Assembly (NCBI RefSeq): GCF_050633125.1
Contig: NZ_JBOEFX010000054.1
Coordinates: 17,657 to 81,656, forward strand
Length of the DNA: 64,000 bases
Reading direction: 5' to 3'
Source: Lewinella sp050633125
GTDB lineage: Bacteria; Bacteroidota; Bacteroidia; Chitinophagales; Saprospiraceae
Shown here: positions 60,951-64,000 of the stretch, in pieces
How positions within the stretch are numbered: the first letter of the stretch is position 1
Layout of the letters: every line of letters starts with the position of its first letter
Made by a program: the position numbers and the translations under genes
The notes under the pieces: model-generated
What the model saw: only the letters and a program-made list of their open reading frames with translations
Databases searched by the model: none
What the model was told of the DNA's origin: nothing

Positions 60951-61718
60951 ATGAGATTAACAGTAAAATTATTACTACTTGGATATTCACTATTCTCTTA
61001 TATTAATGCAAGCGGACAAATCGTCAACATAGAAGATAAACGGGCTCAGTTAGACACTGTCGGTTGGTTTTGGCAACTGGATTTTGGGGGCAAGCTTACA
61101 GAGAATACCAAATCTGTACTAGCCCTGAATGGAGCCGTAAGAATAGATCAGATCAAAGAAAATTCACAATGGCTTTTTCTATCCAATTACAATCTGGTAA
61201 AAGCCAATGAAGATCGGTTCGTAAATGATGGATTTGGCCACCTTCGCTTTGGACAAAATATAAATCAGCGATGGAGTTGGGAGACATTTGGCCAACTACA
61301 GTACAATCGTCGTCTTTTGATTGATTTTCGTGGACTTGTAGGGACAGGACCACGGTTGCAGATTCGGGAAAGTGAGCAATGGGAATTGGCGGTAGGTTTG
61401 TTGTATATGTACGAGTACAACGAACTGGAAGAAGGAGCGATTACAAGAGAAGACAGTCGCTTGAGTAGCTATTTAAGTGCTAGAATTAAAGTAGGAGAAC
61501 ATGCTAACCTAGCTAGTACTTCTTATTATCAACCACTGGTATCTCAACTTGGGGAAAGCCGTCTTTCTTCTGTAAATACACTATCTATTGACCTTAATGA
61601 ACACATTGCCTTTGGAAGTAGCTTTAGCATCACCTATGATGGGCTACTAACTCAGCTGTTACCTGGCATTCCAGCTACGAATTACACTTGGAATAATACC
61701 TTACGCTTGAGATTTTAA
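60951..61718 (+). CDS. DUF481 outer-membrane protein
   Basis: 255 residues with a signal peptide (LTVKLLLLGYSLFSYINASG ends at about residue 23). DUF481-type barrel: GWFWQLDFGGKLTENTKSVL, GHLRFGQNINQRWSWETFGQ, LQYNRRLLIDFRGLVGTGPR and final YTWNNTLRLRF with C-terminal Phe. Small salt-stress-linked barrels of this family occur in Proteobacteria and Bacteroidota; role not known. Convergent, one base from the next gene. Confidence 0.8.
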   Translation: MRLTVKLLLLGYSLFSYINASGQIVNIEDKRAQLDTVGWFWQLDFGGKLTENTKSVLALNGAVRIDQIKENSQWLFLSNYNLVKANEDRFVNDGFGHLRFGQNINQRWSWETFGQLQYNRRLLIDFRGLVGTGPRLQIRESEQWELAVGLLYMYEYNELEEGAITREDSRLSSYLSARIKVGEHANLASTSYYQPLVSQLGESRLSSVNTLSIDLNEHIAFGSSFSITYDGLLTQLLPGIPATNYTWNNTLRLRF

Positions 61719-61719
61719 T

Positions 61720-62679
61720 TTAATCTAGATACTCAGTTACTAACTGATCACATAACGCTGATATTTCCTCATACTTTACCAAAATTTCCTTCCAATGGAG
61801 AGGTATATCTGAAAATCCGTATAAAGCCCCTGCCCAAGCCCCCACAATGGCAGCCGTTGTATCGGTATCTTCTCCCAAATTGATGGCAGCTAAAATCGTA
61901 GCAGGATAGTCCTTATTCCGTAGCAATGACCAAAGACTTGCCTCTAGACTGTGCAGAACATAGCCATCCGAAGCAATAGCTTCTTCTGGTAATTCAGCAA
62001 TTGCTCCACTAAGAATACGATCAAAAAGCTGTTGTTCTCCGTAAGCAACTTCTTTCTGCTTGAGGAATGCTACAAACTCAAGATTGGTAACAGTGTAAGC
62101 TTCTTCTTTTGTTTTTTTGTTCACAATTTGGTGAAAGAAACGCAAATAGTAGAAACAGCATAAAGCAGACCGAATATGGCCATGTGTGAGTGCTGATACC
62201 TTCCATATGCGATCAAACTGTTCTTCCAGCGTAAGCTTATGAATTGCAAAATAGAGGGGAAGGATTCTCATCAAAGCCCCATTTCCATTAGTATATTCGT
62301 CAGCCTCCCAGTGCAACTCTTCGAGCGACTCCAAATCACCGCTAACCAGGATTTCTGATAATATTCCGATTGCGCGATGGGTGGTCATGCCAATATCAAA
62401 AATACTACCGTGCGGTGTCCATATTTCAGCATTGCGCCAAGCCACAAATTTACGGGCCATATCGGCTAAATCATACCCACCGACCAAGCTATCAGCGAGG
62501 CAAAACGTGAGCGACGAATCATCTGACCACGTTCCCGGAGGTTGGTTGTATGTACCATAGCCACGGATGTCAGTGACAGGGTCGGTAGCTAGTTTGCTGC
62601 GATCTTCAAATTCGACGGGTACGCCCAAGGCATCTGCAACAGCAAGTCCTATAATGGCACTATGAATAATTGATGACAT
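61720..62679 (-). CDS. ADP-ribosylglycohydrolase family protein
   Basis: 319 residues. All-helical DraG/ARH fold signatures: AIIGLAVADALGVPVEFEDR, PPGTWSDDSSLTFCLADSL (Asp pair for the binuclear Mg centre), YTNGNGALMRILPL, ALTHGHIRS and AAINLGEDTDTTAAIVGAWA, GALYG. Members remove ADP-ribose from proteins, nucleic acids or small molecules. No ADP-ribosyltransferase gene is present in the window. Lies four bases behind a HAD phosphatase gene on the same strand. Confidence 0.92.
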   Translation of the reverse strand: MSSIIHSAIIGLAVADALGVPVEFEDRSKLATDPVTDIRGYGTYNQPPGTWSDDSSLTFCLADSLVGGYDLADMARKFVAWRNAEIWTPHGSIFDIGMTTHRAIGILSEILVSGDLESLEELHWEADEYTNGNGALMRILPLYFAIHKLTLEEQFDRIWKVSALTHGHIRSALCCFYYLRFFHQIVNKKTKEEAYTVTNLEFVAFLKQKEVAYGEQQLFDRILSGAIAELPEEAIASDGYVLHSLEASLWSLLRNKDYPATILAAINLGEDTDTTAAIVGAWAGALYGFSDIPLHWKEILVKYEEISALCDQLVTEYLD

Positions 62680-62683
62680 AGAT

Positions 62684-63361
62684 TTAGGTGGGTTTAATTT
62701 CTTCTTCGGTAAGTTCTAGTATCCTTTTCATTCCTTCCTGTGGTGTCGCAAACCATTCCTGGGCAGCCGTCATTTTTTCTTTGGGCTGAGAACTACAGAG
62801 ACCTAACACATACATACCTGCTGCGGTTCCTGCTTCTGATCCAGCAGGAGAGTCTTCTAAAACAAGGCATTCACTAGGAGGAACACCTAGCTGTGCAGCG
62901 GCCAAGAGATATATTTCAGGGTCAGGTTTTAATTGCTTAACATCAGAAGAGGTCACGACGGTTTTCATAAAGCGATTAATCGGCGTAGATCGAAAAACAT
63001 ACTCCGTATCCTGCTTTGAGCTGTTGGTAGCGATAGCTATTGGCAGCCTGTCCGATAATTCTTTGAGTATAGTTTCTATTCCCGAAAAAGCTTGGTTTTC
63101 TTTGACAACTAATTCATAAAACAAGGCTTCTTTTTCCAGTTGTAGCACTCGCCGATTAATTGTAAGTTGATGCTCATCAATCACTCCTTGGGCAAGAAAG
63201 CGATCTGCTGTGCCGATCCATTGTTCAAACCAATATTCATCATAATGAAAGCCACGCTTGGCGAGTACCTTTAACCAAGCTTCACAATGAACACTTTCGG
63301 TCTGTACCAGGGTGCCATCAAGATCAAAAATAACAGCAGAGATGGGGTTAGGAATTTTCAT
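62684..63361 (-). CDS. HAD-superfamily phosphatase (beta-phosphoglucomutase-like)
   Basis: 225 residues. Motif I AVIFDLDGTLVQTESVH, helical cap (YDEYWFEQWIGTADRFLAQG), motif II IAIATNSSKQ, motif III Lys in LKPDPEIYLLAAAQLGVPPS and motif IV LVLEDSPAGSEAGTAAGM. Similar enzymes act on sugar or nucleotide phosphates or on beta-glucose 1-phosphate; the substrate is not decided. Co-transcribed with the ADP-ribosylglycohydrolase gene, so a link with ADP-ribose or ribose phosphate breakdown is possible (inference). Confidence 0.88.
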   Translation of the reverse strand: MKIPNPISAVIFDLDGTLVQTESVHCEAWLKVLAKRGFHYDEYWFEQWIGTADRFLAQGVIDEHQLTINRRVLQLEKEALFYELVVKENQAFSGIETILKELSDRLPIAIATNSSKQDTEYVFRSTPINRFMKTVVTSSDVKQLKPDPEIYLLAAAQLGVPPSECLVLEDSPAGSEAGTAAGMYVLGLCSSQPKEKMTAAQEWFATPQEGMKRILELTEEEIKPT

Positions 63362-63440
63362 GACGCGAAGGTAGGTGATCGCTGGAAAAAGGAGTAGATT
63401 TGGCGAGTCTACTTTGAGTTAATTTTTAATTAATTATAAA

Positions 63441-63998
63441 ATGAGAAAACTAAAGCTCCAAGTCCAAATAACCATCGATGGTTATATCGCGGGCCTAAAT
63501 GGCGAAATGGATTGGATGACCTTCCCCTGGACGGACGACATTGGTGAATACGTGAAGAGTATCACTGCACCAGTAGATACAATTCTATTAGGACGAAAAC
63601 TGGCTCAAGGGTTTATCCCTCACTGGGCAGGCGTGGCGGCTGATGCTTCTAATCCGGAAGTAGAAGCGGGTAAGAAATTCACAAATACACCAAAAGTGGT
63701 TTTCACCAAAACGCTCAAGGCCGTAGCGTGGCCGAATACAGCGTTAGCGGGGAGAGATTTAGTAGAGGAAGTAAATGCCCTGAAAAGCATGGAAGGAGAA
63801 GACCTGATAGCCTATGGTGGCGGAAAATTTGTATCCAACCTTATTTCAGAAAACCTTATTGATGAATACCACCTGTTTGTTAATCCTGCCGCCCTTGGCA
63901 CAGGAATGAAAATTTTCAAACAGCGCACTCAACTAAAACATATCAAAAGCCAATCTTTTGATTGTGGGATCGTGGTTTTGGTATATGAAAAGGCTTAG
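63441..63998 (+). CDS. RibD C-terminal / dihydrofolate-reductase-family protein
   Basis: 185 residues, complete, ending two bases before the window edge. Begins RKLKLQVQITIDGYIAGLNG, then TILLGRKLAQGF, NTPKVVFTKTLKAVAWPNT, DLIAYGGGKFVSNLISENLI and DEYHLFVNPAALGTGMKIF. This is the stand-alone RibD_C reductase fold that binds NAD(P)H; the substrate is unknown and true DHFR activity is not implied. Confidence 0.88.
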   Translation: MRKLKLQVQITIDGYIAGLNGEMDWMTFPWTDDIGEYVKSITAPVDTILLGRKLAQGFIPHWAGVAADASNPEVEAGKKFTNTPKVVFTKTLKAVAWPNTALAGRDLVEEVNALKSMEGEDLIAYGGGKFVSNLISENLIDEYHLFVNPAALGTGMKIFKQRTQLKHIKSQSFDCGIVVLVYEKA

Positions 63999-64000
63999 TG

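Noticed and set aside
1..64000. tRNA, rRNA, tmRNA, CRISPR arrays, insertion sequences and restriction or defence systems.
   Set aside because: Looked for by eye on both strands; no cloverleaf-type GTTCRA segments with acceptor stems, no regular spacer repeats and no transposase or nuclease-defence genes found. A covariance-model scan would be needed to exclude small RNAs.

Overview
The window is a draft contig (two undetermined bases at 25245-25246) of a Bacteroidota chromosome, most likely of the Saprospiria/Lewinella type. The phylum call rests on several things seen in the sequence. Secreted proteins end in type IX secretion system (T9SS) type A sorting domains (26481-30316, 41554-42828, 58410-60626), and one ends in a gliding-motility/CHU-type C-terminal domain (9760-11172). 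Promoters fit the Bacteroidota pattern TTG-N20-TAnnTTTG, Shine-Dalgarno sequences are mostly absent, and many families here are typical of the phylum (DUF3124, DUF4252, DUF6686-like, HmuY, monomeric isocitrate dehydrogenase). The class-level call is inference. I found no rRNA, tRNA, CRISPR array, insertion sequence or prophage; this is ordinary chromosome with accessory surface functions.

Layout. 1-204 is the 5' end of a membrane protein. 374-5133 is a + strand run of exported proteins: an amidohydrolase, a lipoprotein, a GH13 amylase-type enzyme and a DUF3124 lipoprotein. 5268-12594 is a - strand block concerned with the cell envelope: a glucosaminidase and a partner, two outer-membrane-type proteins behind a T9SS adhesin-like protein, and an RlpA/SPOR protein. 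12861-19164 holds a membrane glycosyltransferase divergent from a C39-peptidase ABC exporter, its HlyD adaptor and a secreted protein. 19290-26262 is mostly housekeeping: a RibF-glycosyltransferase fusion, an RluA pseudouridine synthase, an esterase, aminopeptidase P and an IscA-type protein. 26481-30316 is a pair of paralogous T9SS cargo proteins, followed by icd, ruvB and a secreted zinc phospholipase C/nuclease-like protein.

35233-42828 is a complete heme-acquisition operon on the - strand: a T9SS-anchored double HmuY, HmuT, HmuU, HmuV, a DUF6686-like protein, HmuS and a TonB-dependent receptor. A palindromic operator overlaps its promoter and a 19-bp hairpin separates hmuY from hmuT. 43030-45372 is an ECF sigma factor, an anti-sigma-like protein and two DUF4252 proteins. 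45642-64000 contains an LptF/LptG permease, a seven-gene - strand operon (psi-like protein, rdgB, DUF4340-like, PH-like, FkbM methyltransferase, an outer-membrane protein, recQ), ilvE, ftsE, tpiA, an S24 regulator that lacks the expected catalytic lysine, a CoA-binding protein, a secreted M43 metalloprotease, a 56-residue coiled-coil protein, a DUF481 protein, an ADP-ribosylglycohydrolase, a HAD phosphatase and a RibD/DHFR-type reductase.

Most unusual points: the RibF-GT2 fusion, the tandem HmuY carrying a T9SS signal, the controls around the heme operon, the C39 exporter without a recognisable precursor peptide, hairpins that cover a start codon or split an operon, a short dispersed inverted repeat, and the lysine-less S24 regulator.
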